Origin: Apricaphanius iberus
Taxonomy: Eukaryota; Chordata; Actinopteri; Cyprinodontiformes; Aphaniidae
Length of the DNA stretch: 64,000 nt
Assembly (NCBI GenBank): GCA_028564705.1
Contig: JAPXFQ010002465.1
Span: forward strand, 1,488,001 to 1,552,000
Direction: 5' to 3'
Part shown: positions 46,831 to 59,300 of the stretch, piece after piece
Layout: each line of letters opens with the position of its first letter
Numbering within the stretch: the first letter of the stretch is position 1
The notes under the pieces: generated by a model
Told to the model about the DNA's origin: nothing
Databases searched by the model: none
Seen by the model: only the letters and a program-made list of their open reading frames with translations
Program-made: the position numbers and the translations under genes

Positions 46831-47127
46831 AAATTTTGATGTCTAGTGATTTGTTCCGAAATGCATTTTTAAATTATTATCGACAATTATTAATTATTTT
46901 GTTGGAATTATGCGATTGGCTACCCTGGAAATCAAAAGGTCTCGCGAGAGCACAATTTGAATTGTCTCTGCAAGATGCTGTGGCATCGAGCAATGATCCA
47001 CGTTACTGAATTGCATGAGCAGTTTGGGGAACCAATCAAATCGGTGTATCTGATGTGGGTGGACCAGAGGCAAGCTAAGCTGATGACCACAGCACAGCTA
47101 CGTCTGTAATGATTTAGTAAAAATTAA

Positions 47128-47315
47128 AAGATGGCTACAGATGAACACGAGTTGTTTGAAATGGCTTTGACCACTACAATGAACAAGTTAGACTTGGCTT
47201 TTCATCTAAAGACGAACAGAAAACGTAGCTTGAATCGTTTCTTTGCAAGAAGGACATTTTTGAGGTTTTGCCGACTGGATATAGCAAGAATATAATCTAC
47301 CAGTTAGCTGCGCAC
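47128..47315 (+). pseudogene. RecQ-like helicase N-terminal relic (mobile-element associated)
   Basis: One frame gives MATDEHELFEMALTTTMNKL and DLAFHLK. After a one-base shift it reads FLCKKDIFEVLPTGYSKNII. LPTGYSKN is a degraded Walker A (usual RecQ form LPTGxGKS), so the ATP-binding Lys context is damaged. Stops follow. Comparable multicopy helicase-like sequences occur in teleost repeats. The assignment rests on motif recognition. Confidence 0.45.
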
Positions 47316-47399
47316 ACTGGATGTTGTACATAGCTCATTGCCCCAGGCGGGAATCGAAGCTGGGTCTCTGCACTTTTCTGGACTGAGATGTCTGATGTT

Positions 47400-48060
47400 C
47401 TTCCAGGGATCTACTGAACCTATTCCTCCAGTTTGGGGGTCACTGCCCCAAGTGCTATGAAAACCACTCTAGTTCCTCTCCGAGCCCTTGGTATCGCTCA
47501 GTTTCTTATGTTCCTTTTTCTTGATGTTACCATCACTTGGTATTGCCACATCCACCATAACGGCTTTCCTTTGCTAGTTATCAACCACCACAATGTCCGG
47601 TTGGTTCACCATTACCATCCTGTCTGTCTGGATCTGGAAGTCCCACAGGATGTTTGCTCGGTCAATCTCCACCACCTTTTGATGTGTTTCCCACTTTGAC
47701 CTTGGGATTTCCAACCCATACTCCGCATAGATGTTTTTCTACACTATGACAGCCACTTGGTTATGACCTTCCATGTATGCTTTCCCTGCCAGCATTTTAC
47801 ATCCAGCTGTTATGTGCTGGATTGGGTCTTGTCTGGTATAGTAGATCTGGGCTTCTATCCCTCTGGTGCTCAGAGCCTGCTCCTGTACCACCATGGTGGA
47901 TGCCTCTGTGGTGTCCTGTAGGCAGCTCTCTGTAGCAGTTGATTGGATGTCTAGAGATCAGCCCCTTCAGTTATGTTCCGGTATTACATCCCATGTAGGG
48001 GCTTGTCCGCCAATGGTGGACTGGGTCAGTCACATTGAGTACCATCTGCTAAATGACACT
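47400..48060 (-). mobile_element. LINE C-terminal domain, R4/Rex6-like (restriction-type endonuclease)
   Basis: Minus-strand frames give EASTMVVQEQALSTRGIEAQ, YYTRQDPIQHITAGCKMLAG, VNQPDIVVVDN and KAVMVDVAIPSDGNIKKKEH. QPDIVVVD...VMVDVA fits a PD-(D/E)xK-type endonuclease at the C-terminus of R2/R4/Rex6-clade LINEs. Stops are present and the RT core is absent. Confidence 0.6.
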
Positions 48061-48295
48061 GAAAGGAGGGACCGCCAACTGATATTGATATCCATGTAAA
48101 TAAAAAGAAGTGATCAAATGATATCATTTATGATAATTTATTAGGCAAAACTACCTGATCCGATGTAAAGGAAGGTAATTGCCCTGCCTTCAGTTGAATT
48201 TTGTAAGCAACAACCAGTTCTGATCACTGCCACACCTTAAAAATCAAGACATCTAGACAGAACCAGCCTAACAGCTAGAAGAGCAGGGTCTAAAT

Positions 48296-48643
48296 CATTG
48301 GTGTGAAACTCAATGCCCACCACAGCCATGTATCTGGCCCACTAAACTCTTCAGGACCATTTAAATAGAACCTTTAAGTTCTATTTATGTACACAAAAAT
48401 ACTATTTTATCATTCAAATCAGTGTTTATTATAACAGCCCTCAATCACATCATCGTAAAAAAAAAATCTGTATCATTTGATTTTAAGAAGTACTTGTCAA
48501 ACTTTAAGAAATACTTGTTGAGACAGAAATTAATATTTTAGTGGTTTATTAAAAACAGTTTTATCATTACTTTCTGCCACAACCGACCTTTTAAAAATAT
48601 TTTCTTGATGTGGCCCAAAATGGAAATGAGTTTGACACCCCTG
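48296..48643. mobile_element. hAT MITE with 8-bp target duplication
   Basis: The left end is CATTGGTGTGAAACTCAATG and the right end reverse-complemented CAGGGGTGTCAAACTCATTT, the familiar CAGGGGTGTCAAACTCA hAT terminus. The flanks are GTCTAAAT (48288-48295) and GTCTAAAG (48644-48651), 7/8 identical. The interior is AT-rich and non-coding. Confidence 0.88.
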
Positions 48644-48651
48644 GTCTAAAG

Positions 48652-49589
48652 GGTTGAAAAGCAATGGTCCAACATTTTCCATTGGGCCTTTTTGCTTTTT
48701 AAATTTTCATTTAACACGACTGAATGCAGAACTTTGAAGAGAGGAGAATGATAAATTGTGTGCACTTAAGAGTTCGCTACATGTGCAAATGTAAAAGCTT
48801 CAGTTGATCTTTTTACATACAAGAGCGCTGTCACTGAGCTCTGCTACTCAAATCAGCTTATTTCATGCTCCATTTACTTCTTTCAAACGGCATCTGGTAC
48901 ATACCAGCTTCCTGAAAGGTGCTAGTAATAATAAAAAAAACAACCTGCAATAACTGATACTCAGTGATTGTGATTTTCCAGATATGGTGTGTCTGTGATG
49001 GTGCATGGATGATTAGAAGAGACCAAGTCTCAGCTTACATTACTGCCATTTCAAGGCTTTCTACTGATCAACAAGACTATAGAGTAATATGTGTGGCACT
49101 CACACAGCTCTGAGAATGACTGTGACTCATTTGTAGAAAATGTTTAGTGGTGACCTGTCCATTAGCCGTCTCCCTTTTTCTCTAATTGCTGCAATAATGC
49201 TCAGCCATAATGAGTCTTTGGGGGGCTGAATGTGAGCGCAACTTTGTGTTAACAAACAAAAAGAACTGACTATATACTCATGTCATTGCAGGTACTGGAA
49301 TTCAATCTAACAAACAAGCTTCAGTATGGTTTGGGAACACTGATTAACTCAAGATAATTAAAAGCTTTAAGCAACAACACAGGAAAAAGAAATCTTTTTC
49401 CAGTGAAACTCCAAACAGGTTGAAGCTCTGTGCTTGTCAACTTGTTTTTCTTCTGGGAGGTTATCAGGTGATGTTACAATACCCCACAGCAAGCCTTTGT
49501 TTGATTTTGGATAAAAGAGTGCTTTAATGGTGTAAGAACTTACTGTTACTAACATTTCATAGCTATGTAATATAGAACATTGGAAAGGC
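48652..49589. other. No gene or repeat recognised
   Basis: AT-rich sequence in the presumed first intron or 5' flank of SGSM2. Confidence 0.5.
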
Positions 49590-50419
49590 TCTCTAGAATG
49601 TTTTCCCTGTCACTGAGCCTGATCCTATTCAAATTTTTTATTCATCCCTCCTGCCAGGTGTCTTCCCCAGGGCTTTAAAAACAGCATTTATCAACCACTA
49701 CTACAGAAAAACAAACTGGACAACGCATTAAATCAGAACTACAGGCCAATCTCTAATCTCCCATTCATCAGACGGATTACTGAAAAAACTCTGTTTCAAT
49801 ATTTGAATGACTTCCTTACAATGACACTTTGATATTTTTCAGAATGGCCTCTGTGCTCACCGCAGTACAAGACTATCCCTGTCAAAGTACTCAATGAGAT
49901 CAATGAAGACACAAATAAAAACAGCATTTGACACTGTTGATAATAAAACACTATTAGAATAACTGCAAAGCTGGGTTGGACTCTCTGGTACAGTATTTGG
50001 CTGGTTTGAGTCTTTCTGTGAAAAGGCAATTTTTCATCAGAAGATCACATGCGGGGTCCCCCAGGGCTCCATCCTAAGACCTCTCCTATTTATTATCTAC
50101 ATGCTCCTGGTAGCTCAGTTTATAACAACCAATATTAGTTACTAATTGTGCAGGTGATACGTAACTTTACATTGCAATGTCTCCAGGAGGTTTTGAACCA
50201 ATCCAAACCCTACACAAGTGCATCAAGCAAATTACAGGATGGTTGTGCCATCATTTTCTCCAGCTGAATAGAAATACAACTGATGTAATTATTTTTGGAC
50301 CCAAAGAAGAGTGATCCAGAATCAACAAATAGCTTCAGTTAGTACAACTAGAACCTACTGATCAAGCTTGAAATCTAGGAGTAATAATGGACTCATACCG
50401 GAACCTCCAGGGTCACACA

Positions 50420-51483
50420 TGCCCCCTGTACAGAACGGAACGGACAGCTTGATGCATTCTTCCATTACCCGTGTACGGTCCGAGACGACCCCAGCCGACC
50501 CCTTTTTTGTACTACCTCTGCCTTGATCCGAAGCGTGCCAAACCGGCCCAACATGCCCACCTATGGATTGATTGGTCCAGTAATATGTTATCCCTCTCAC
50601 TCCTAGTAGCGGTAGCTGCTGATTGGCCTGGAGTTGTTTGTTTGAAGTGATGTCTCAGAATATAATAACAGTAACAGCACCAAGATCAGAAAAGTTCTCC
50701 AAAAAAATTGGAAATATTTAAAGTCTCAGAGAATGTTTTATTTTTCTTTGCTTTAAGTAGCTCCATATAATAAAAAAATAGTGCTTTATAAACTGTTTTA
50801 TAGTGTTTAAGGAGGGTTGTGGTTTTGAGAAACCTGAAGCCAAAAGTTGATGGGGAGAATCTACATTGATCCAGGCTACAGGTTCGCTTTCAGCAGGCGA
50901 GAGAATGGCTTGATATGGGCTCCAGCTTCGGCATCTGGAACATGAGAAAACTGTGATGGCAGATTGTTATCAGGTCAGCAAGAGGAATAGAGCTCCAATC
51001 TGGGCTGTTATTGCCTTCGACACGCAGGTTGGAGGTGTGAAAGAACAGAGAAACCACAGTGAGCCTGCAGTGAGGGGAGGAAGAAGGCTGGTAGCCAGTG
51101 GTAGCAGCAGAGAAGCAGGAGGTCTCAGCAGTGATCAGAGAGCTGAATTGGCTGAAAGGCGGCAGAATTGGAGTCTCAACAGACTCGATGACCACTAGTG
51201 AGATCAGTACTGGCATGAAGAACATTGATAAGGAGCTGGAGGCATGAACAGATCAACGCCTTAGAGATGCGAGGTGAGTCAAAAGTCTTTTGACTTTGGG
51301 AGCATCTGTGTTGTCATGATGACTTTGTGACTGCTTTTTGTTGGAGTTTTTGTTAAGCTAAGCCTGCCCATGTCCTCACCCACTACCGTTCTTCTGAGAT
51401 GGTAATGGAAACCCACCATGCTGCTCCAGGCCGTACCGTGCAGTACTGTTTGGGTCTAAATCAACCCTAATGGAAAAGGGGCA
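50420..51483. mobile_element. Non-autonomous DNA element inserted in the LINE
   Basis: The 1064-bp segment interrupts LINE sequence that is contiguous in the copy at 44.1 kb. It starts TGCCCC and ends GGGGCA. Near the ends it has repeated gtacggtccg / gtaccgtgcagtac blocks and taatggaaaagggg, which resemble teleost ISL2EU-like elements. No transposase frame; the open stretches inside are unremarkable. Confidence 0.7.
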
Positions 51484-51788
51484 ATGAAGGCAATAGGAAG
51501 GTCAGCCTTGTCACCTGAAGAACATTTCTAGGATTAAAGGACTAATGTCACAACAGGAGCTTGAAAAACTCTTCCATGCATTTATCTGTAGTCGCATTGA
51601 TTACTGCTAGGTGTCCTCACAGTCGATCGCACAGCTGCAGCTGATCCAGAACACTGCTGCTGGCATCCTCACTAGAACCATCAATGTAGAACAAATCCCC
51701 CCAGTTCTAAAATCCTTACACTAGCTCCCTGTGTCTCAGAACCAAACATAGCAGCTTTCACTTTTTTCTCACTGGATTTTGGAATTAA

Positions 51789-51992
51789 TAGTGTTTTCCA
51801 ACCCTGGTCCTCAAGGCACACTGTCCTGAGTATTTTAAAAGTTTCCCTGCTTAAACACACCTCATTCAGATGACCGCAGCTCAACAAAAGCCGGTTAATC
51901 AGCCACCAACTTAAATCAGCTGTGCTCAAGCAGGAAAAAACCTTAAACATGTAGGGTAGTGTGCCCTGAGGACCAGGGTTGGGACTAATCTG
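51789..51992. mobile_element. Foldback hAT-type MITE inserted in the LINE
   Basis: The left arm ccaaccctggtcctcaaggc, then acactgtcctg, is mirrored by the right arm, whose reverse complement is ccaaccctggtcctcagggc, then acactaccct. The interior has cacacctcattcagatga. It is the common teleost 'AACCCTGGTCCTC' MITE. Confidence 0.85.
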
Positions 51993-52100
51993 AAAAAAAA
52001 CTTCCAGATGACTGCAAAACTGCAGAAATACCGAGTTCCTTTAAATCAAGACCAAATCAATCTGTTTAGTTATACCTTTCATCAATTGATTAACAATAGC

Positions 52101-53179
52101 AGGATTGTATGTTTTAATGTTTTTTATGTTTCTGATACCATACAGAAAAATAAACAATGCAGGCAAGTTATGTTTATCATTCATATTGGTAGAAAGCTTT
52201 CCAAGGAAATCAAGCATATTAAATCAGGTCTTCATTGGTGGCCAGGAACTACGAGCACGCTAGCTAACGCTGGCGAAATAGTCAGGGTGGACTTTGTTTG
52301 TCTTCTAACTGTAAAACAAAAAGCTATAATTATAAGATTATTTCTGGGCGGGATGATGATCATAATCATCATGTCAACTGTTTTATCTCAGATATGTTCA
52401 TAGGTCTAAGAGGGTCGTACTCGGCCTCACGATGGGCCATTTTAACAGGATGATATATTTTGGGTTATATAATTAGCATTGTTTGAATAAAAGGTAGTGA
52501 CATAAGCATCTCTCTCTCTGCTAAAATAATACAAATATGTGTGTTGAGTCTTAATTCTTTAGAATGAACCGAAAAATTTACTTACTTAAATTTTCCTGAC
52601 GCACAGCCAAACTTGCTCTTTGAATAATCTTTTGTTTTTGTGAGTCATCCATGATAGTGTTTTGAAGCATTAGGGCTCCACATCCATGAGCTAGTAGTAG
52701 TATGTTCTGTAGCTCTTCACTGAGATCATTAACTCATCTAATTATGGCTAAGCTACTTAGGCCGTTCTGTCAATAACTGTCAGGAAAACTCTATGTCAGT
52801 TCTGTTCTTTGTCATTCATGACCTAAACCATCATTAAATTCAAGAGTAAAAAACGATTAAGTTAGAACAGTAAATAATAAATAAAGGAGTAAAATGGTTA
52901 TATCGTGTTATCTTAAAAAAAAAAAGATTGGTCATTTCTTGTTTGCCAAGAAATGTGGAAGAAGGTCATCTGATAAGGTCAGCCTTAAGACATTTTTTTT
53001 GGTAATTTTAGGTATTTAAAACCCTTATGTAGTATGCTTGGAGCTATATGTACAATTGAAATCAAAAATTTAAATACACTGCATCTAAAGACTGAGTCTT
53101 TTTCTATTCAAGATTTTCAGGATTAACTAAATTATTTATATTTGTTAAATGCCACAATAATGTTATTTACTTCAAATTA
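52101..53179. other. No gene recognised
   Basis: AT-rich sequence. An open stretch to 52403 (plus) continues out of the LINE and has no known domain. Confidence 0.5.
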
Positions 53180-53265
53180 AACAGTGGGCACTGTTGTTAT
53201 ACAATAAGAAGGTCCTGAGTTTGAATCCCAGTGTGTGGTCTTTCTACACAGAGTTTGTTGGTAAA
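53180..53265 (+). repeat. SINE-like fragment
   Basis: B-box-like gagtttgaatcccag followed by gtgtggtctttctacacaga, then gtttg. The same trailing text occurs at 56.05 kb (gggtctttctgtgtggagtt). Confidence 0.55.
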
Positions 53266-53622
53266 AAACATCTCTTATTTTTCCAGCATTTAGAAAATGT
53301 AAATAATTTTGGCAATCCTACCTGACCTAACCTTTCCTTTAATGTCAGAAAGTGAAAAAAAAGATGCATCTTACAATGTATGTACTTATCTGATTTAAGT
53401 TGAATATGAACAAATTTGTTTTATTTATTTATTACTGTATAACATTAAATGTGGTATGTATAAACGTGTTTGTTTCTCTGCTTACATGGTTAAGAAAGCA
53501 AGATTTTTTAATTCAGTAATATGTTAAGCATGTTGATAAGTCGTCCTCCTTCAAATGTGCAAAGACTGATTCAAAATTTAAAAAGTAATACTCTACAAGA
53601 TGTATACAGTATATTACAATAT

Positions 53623-53632
53623 ACACACACAC

Positions 53633-53693
<61 letters not shown>
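53623..53693. repeat. (CA)n/(TA)n microsatellite
   Basis: Short CA run passing into about 28 TA units. It explains the Tyr/Ile-repeat open frames in both frames here. Confidence 0.95.
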
Positions 53694-53695
<2 letters not shown>

Positions 53696-54289
53696 CCAAG
53701 TCGATTAAACCTTTTACTTTTATTATGTAGTATCTGTTTATTAGTAAATGCCACCATAAAATGTACTTTGCTGGTGAAGAAGGATTGAAAGAAAATCTAA
53801 TTTTACTCTGGTTTCAAACACAGTTGTAACAAATCATTGTCTACAAATTATTTAAAGCCTCTGCAGCTACTTAAGGCTACTTTTTCTAAATAAATTCTAC
53901 AGGAATCTGTGTTTGTACAGTAAGAGGGAAATACATAATCTGTTATTATCCAAAAACATGACAGTTATGGTAATATCACAATATTATAAATGTGAATCAA
54001 TGTTTGAGCTATGATTGATGACTGTAATAATATTGCAACCATAGGCATGACAGCTGACAGGCAGAGGATTTACAATCTGTTTGTTCACTTGTGTAGGTAT
54101 GTAAGCATTTACATGTCAAACTATTTATCACTGCGCCGACGGCAGCAGTATCTGGTGGATAATCTAATGGTGGATGAGTAGCTGCTGCTGCTTGATGCCC
54201 TAAACGTGAAAATTCCTCACATCAATCAACACGGATAAAAAAAAAAACTATGCACAGTACTATCTTTAGCTTTTCTCTACTACTTTAGA

Positions 54290-55085
54290 ACAGACCACAA
54301 ATTCTACACTCTTAAAAAACATACAAAATTTGGACCTGAACCTCCAAAGTCACATAAAGGCAATAACAAGGTCAGCCTTCTATCTAGGATTAAAGGACTG
54401 TCACAAAAGGGCCTTGAAAAACTCATCAATGTTTAGTTGGATTGATTACGGCAACAGTGTCCTCACAGGTCTAACTAAAAAGTCACTCAGACAGCTGCAG
54501 ATGATCCAGAACGCTGCTGCTGGCGTTTTCACTAGAACTGAGAAAGTAGAGTACATCACCCCAGTTCTAAAGTCCTTCAACTAGCTCCCAGTAGCTCAGA
54601 GAATAGACTTCTAAATATTTCTACTAGTTTATAAATTATTGGTTTAGCACCAAAATATGTTGAAGAACTGTTGTCTTTTTACGGATACCCAATGCCACTC
54701 AGGTCCTCCAACTCAAAGTTATGAATAATTCCTAGAATCAGAAACAAACACAGAGAAGCAACTTTCAGTTTCTAAGCTCCTCCTATCTGGAACAAATTTC
54801 CTAATGAATGAAAAACCTGTTGAAACACTGAGCTGCTTTAAAGCAAAACTTGAAATTCATCTTTTTAGAGCTGCATTTGACTAAACTATTATGACGCTTA
54901 ATTGCTCGGTTTTTTAAAGGATTTTCATGCTTTCTTAATTGCTGCTTTTTATCCTTGCTGTGTTATGCTTTCCATATCATATTCGTAATTGCTGTTTTTA
55001 CTTTCAATGCTTTTATCATATATTTGGTTTCTTTACCACCTTGTTATTGAAAATGGGTTATACAAATAAAATTGCCTTGCCTAAA
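54290..55085 (+). mobile_element. 5'-truncated L2-like LINE, second ORF2 C-terminal copy
   Basis: It parallels 43955-44945: ggacctgaacctccaaagtc, caataacaaggtcagccttc, LRQLQMIQNAAAGVFTRTEK, ending in the same acaaataaaattgccttgcc tail. More deletions and stops than the 44-kb copy. Confidence 0.88.
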
Positions 55086-55515
55086 AAGGTTTCAGCAAAA
55101 ATGAAAGAAAACGTGTAGAACACAGTTGTGAGACCAGCCATGTTGAATGACTTAGAGTCAGAAGCAATTAAGAAAGGACAGGAAGCAGAAATACAGATTG
55201 CAGAACTCAAGGTGATGAGATTCTCTCTGGGAGTGACGAGGATGGATAGGATCGGGAATCAGAGGGACAGCTCATGTTGGGTGTTTTGGGGATAAAGTCA
55301 GGAAGACCAGACTGAGATGGTTTGGACATGTTCAGAGGAGAGACGAAGCTGAGGATGGAACCACCAGGAAGACCAAAAAGGAGATTTATGGATGTTGTGA
55401 AAGAGGACATGAAGTTAGTTGGTGTGAGGGCATTGGATGAAGAGGATGGGACTAAATGGAAAAAGCTGATTCACTGTGGCAACTCCTAAAAGGAGGACGA
55501 CGACAAAAAGGAATT
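55086..55515 (+). mobile_element. RTE-clade LINE 3' end
   Basis: Frames give PAMLNDLESEAIKKGQEAEI, ELKVMRFSLGVTRMDRI, RKTRLRWFGHVQRRDEAEDG and KLIHCGNS. The order is that of the RTE ORF2 C-terminus (AELKMLRF.LGVTR.D.IRN, RLRWFGHV.RR, LIHCGNP). The end aaaggaggacgacgacaaaa is the RTE tail. It starts directly at the tail of the preceding L2-like copy. Confidence 0.8.
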
Positions 55516-55962
55516 TTATATATATTGAGCAGTAGGGGTGACCCTGACTAGTCCTAGATTCAATGCATCGGTAGGCGGAGCCTGATTCGACCACCATTCT
55601 TAGGGTCCAATCTTCGCAGATCAAACAAGCATTATTTAGTTAAGGCATTTACAGGATGCCAGTCATTTACAGTTACATAAGGTTTAAACAGTCTTTAAAC
55701 ATAATTCTGAACATCTAAATGTAAAAGGATTAAGATTTTAATTAACATGACCACACAAGTATGTGAAGTCACAAGAGAGAGTATTTGAATTTTATTTCTC
55801 TGATTTTTCACACTGCACAACCACTAGCTGGGCAGACAGAGATTCACAAGTAGGCATTCGATGCAGACATATAACTGCCATAAACTAAGAAGGTGCACGG
55901 ACAAACACCACCAAACACACACAACATCATTACTCAAAGGATAACTAAAGAACATGACTACA

Positions 55963-56345
55963 TTAAGGGAGCACGGTGGCACAGCTGGTAGCACAGCTCA
56001 CCTCACAGCTAGATATCATCAGCACCCACACCTTGGGTGGGTTTGGCAAAAGGGTCTTTCTGTGTGGAGTTTGCATGTTCTCCCCGTGTTCCCTTGAGTA
56101 GCTAATGTGAGCTACTCCCACAAAAACATGCACTGTATACTGCCTCCTCCTGGCTGACCAGAGGGGTTGGGGAGGATCTGGCTGGAATAACTTGATCCTT
56201 CCACGCGCTACGTCCAGCTGGGGAAACCCTGCTCCTTCAGGTGAAAAGAAGGGCCTGCTCAGTCCTTCGGCAAGAAGGAGGCTTGAGCTCAGTGCAGGGC
56301 AGAGGGAGAGCAATGCCCAGGACTGGAATTAGGTTGTGACACTGA
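55963..56345 (+). repeat. Teleost repeat with GCACGGTGGCACAGC start
   Basis: gcacggtggcacagctggta, then gggtctttctgtgtggagtt and tgcatgttctccccgtgttc. It is a familiar teleost dispersed repeat (SINE-like head). The GC-rich segment to 56345 is probably a separate piece. Confidence 0.7.
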
Positions 56346-59300
56346 GTGATAAATAATGGGTAAAAAAACAAACAAAACATGGGATAAAAAATATTAAAAA
56401 AAGAACATGACTACATTTGGAACATAAATTATAATGTAAAATGGAGAAATTCTACAGTTAACATGAACACATTACCCATAAGTCTTTGCAGCGTACAACC
56501 GTCCCCCATGCAGCCTGCACATATAGATCAGTCTACCATTGGTTGACTATAGAAAGATTGGACAGTTCTGATTCGAATGTGTAAATCCTTAGTTGGGGAC
56601 ACCCCTAGAGCACAGCTTTCTCGGCGCATTCAGAGAGCAGCTGCTTCTAATCTTTGATTTCAATCTTTCAAAAAAGTGGCAATAACAGATGACAAGATTT
56701 ACGGGGGGGACTTGTGGACTTGATATCCTGACAGCCTCCACAAAAAAGAGAACAATTTACCATCTTTAAAGGGGCTGTATCATGCTATTTTACAGCTTTC
56801 AACGTCTGGGTTAAACATATTAGGGTGACCATATTTTGACTTCCAAAAATTAGGAAACTTGACTAACTGACTAATTCCTGAAACACTTCAACAAATACTC
56901 TGTTTTGTTAAAAAAAGACTTTTGATTTCAAAATATTCAATGTATTCATTCTTTATGTGCTTAGAAATTATTCATTGATCTCTAAAAAGAATGTAAAAAG
57001 TGGAAATGTCCCCGGAAAAGAGGACAGTTGGTCACCCTATACATATATATGATAAAAAGTTACCGCTGGTGTTATACAGTATTAATTTGTCCTGAAATGT
57101 AACTTTTATCCTGTAGTTCATGTTAGACCCCGAAGTGAAACAGCTCGTTTCTCTATTAACCCGCTCCTGCTTTGAATTAAAAGAGTCGATGGCCATAAAA
57201 TCTGCAAGCAGAAGGCTGGGCTGCGCCTTGTTTACAGAGGCGCATATGTTGCTGGCTAAACTTCAACACAGTTATGATTCTGTATGTATATTTGCTTTGA
57301 ATAAGTAATATCATTTCACTGAATGTCAAAATCTTCATGATCTTCTTATCATTTTCAGTTAGTTTGACTGATGTAAAGACCGAGAGGGATTAAAAGTGTC
57401 TGATTTAGGACCCTTCTACACTGAGATAAAACTGAGTCCCGAAGAGAAAAAAATCTCACAACGGCAGCTCAACGATCTCTACAACATTTTTTCTGAGTTG
57501 ACGATGTAAACACCCCATTGCTATATTTAATATGCATGTGCCACTCTGTGACTTAATAGTTGCAAATGCGAACCTGAATTTTCTGTTGTATCAAAGACAA
57601 AAATTGAGCAATACTTCTCTTTGACTTGTGGAGCATGTGGCTTTAGGCTCAGAGCAACTGAATGCTGTATCAGCTGTACCTACACCAACAATAGAGACAA
57701 TATTTTTCTTTTAAAATTTAAAAATTGTCAAACTTTTTATTGTATAAATACTTACATATTCTTCTTTTTAGTAACTTTAGTAGGACAGGGTTATAATTCT
57801 ATGTTTAGGTAACATTCATATAAACTTTTATAAAAGGCAACAAATGCTTGGAATAGATTGTGCCTGTGAGCTATTTTTATCCATTTAGGAGCTTTACGCA
57901 TGTCTGCCTTTATGAATCATACTGTTGATCCTGAGACAGGTGCAGCAGGGATGAAAAATGAGAAAATGTGTGAGGAAACAGCCAAACTCTGAGCACTGTC
58001 CTGAGAGAAACAGAAGTTATTACAAAAAGTAACATGAAGTTACAGAAATATGCAACAGAGTCTGCGTTCTTCAAAGAAGAAGATGAACCCCTTTTCTACT
58101 TCCTCCCTTCCTGCCCCACAGAAGATCACTGTGATGTGGGACAGCATTTATGTAACTGAGAAAAAAAAATAATCACATTTATCATTACCGGTGAATATCT
58201 TACTGCTGATAGATATCAAGATGGGATTCTGCAACCAGCAGCAATATATTCACTCTGACTGAACTCACCCGTACAGAGCAAAGTTTATCAGACTAGCTTC
58301 AGAAATCAGGAGTGAAAAGCATAAAATGACCCGCCTGCTGTTCAGACCTCAACCCAGATGAACAACTGAGCGATCACTTTGACCACACTACAGGTCAAAC
58401 ATTCATGTCACCATTTACTTTGCAACATCCAGAAGTTTAGCTAACTCACATGCGCAGGCAACTGACACATTAAAATAAAAAAGAGTAAAGGTCAATGAAT
58501 GGTTGAAATGAGAATAACAAAAACAGAATAATCAATAAAAGATACAACAGAACTAAACAGAGATGAACATAATCAGCAGTGTGTGACCATCAGCTGGAGA
58601 TGATAGCCGATTTTTGTTGTGGATGGTTCTCCTCTTACCCATTGTTGGCAACTATATCAAACATAACATAATAAGCATTTATACACACAGTGGAAACCGT
58701 CTTAGCCCATCCAAGGAAGCTTCCATTCACAGTCTTTCTTAAAGGTACAGCCAATCCAGCAGCACAAACCCAAATCATTGGTGTTTCTGAATGGGCGGCT
58801 TTGAAAATGCCAGTCAGTAGCATGTCCACGAGCACTAAAACTACATATTAGCTCCCCAAGCTGCATTTCTTTCAAACAATGTAGAAATGAAATATGAAGA
58901 AATCTACTGGGCAAGAATAGCATTAATCAGATAAGCAGCAGAGAGACCTGTGTTAACTTTAAAGGAGAAGAAGATCCTGAACTGTCTCCATCAGGATGAA
59001 GCTCATACGGTTTATTCAGTAAATGTACTGGGCTATAATAAGAGCTGCTCCAGGCTACTTTTATAAAAGGCTGGATACATTCCTTCTGTCATCCCTCCAA
59101 CACTGCCAGTTGATCTTAATGAAGATCTTTCTGCACATTTATTCAGGCCAAACTGGGCCCCTGTTTGTATGGCAGCTACCTGTTAGAGACTCCCCTCATT
59201 AACACCTTGTGCTGCTGTAATTGAAGAGATTGTCTCACTTGAGTCATAAAATCTGTCTCCAGGTTCATTTTTAGTGCCAGCTTCCAGTAGGAATCATCTG

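Larger units (their letters stand above)
49590..52100 (+). mobile_element. L2-like LINE copy, split by two later insertions
   Basis: The RT N-terminal block is at 49.65-49.8 kb (a cagaactacaggccaatctc / taatctcccattcatcag region). RT motif GVPQGSIL is at 50053-50076. The YADD box is degraded to CAGDT at about 50150. The frame reaches the region before 'gggtcaca' at 50419. It resumes at 51484 with caataggaaggtcagcc, runs to the C-terminal region at about 51780, and again at 51993-52100 (cctttaaatcaag...). Stops and frameshifts throughout. Confidence 0.85.

Noticed and set aside
53521..53788. Tyr/Ile-repeat peptides in two frames
   Set aside because: Products of the (TA)n microsatellite.
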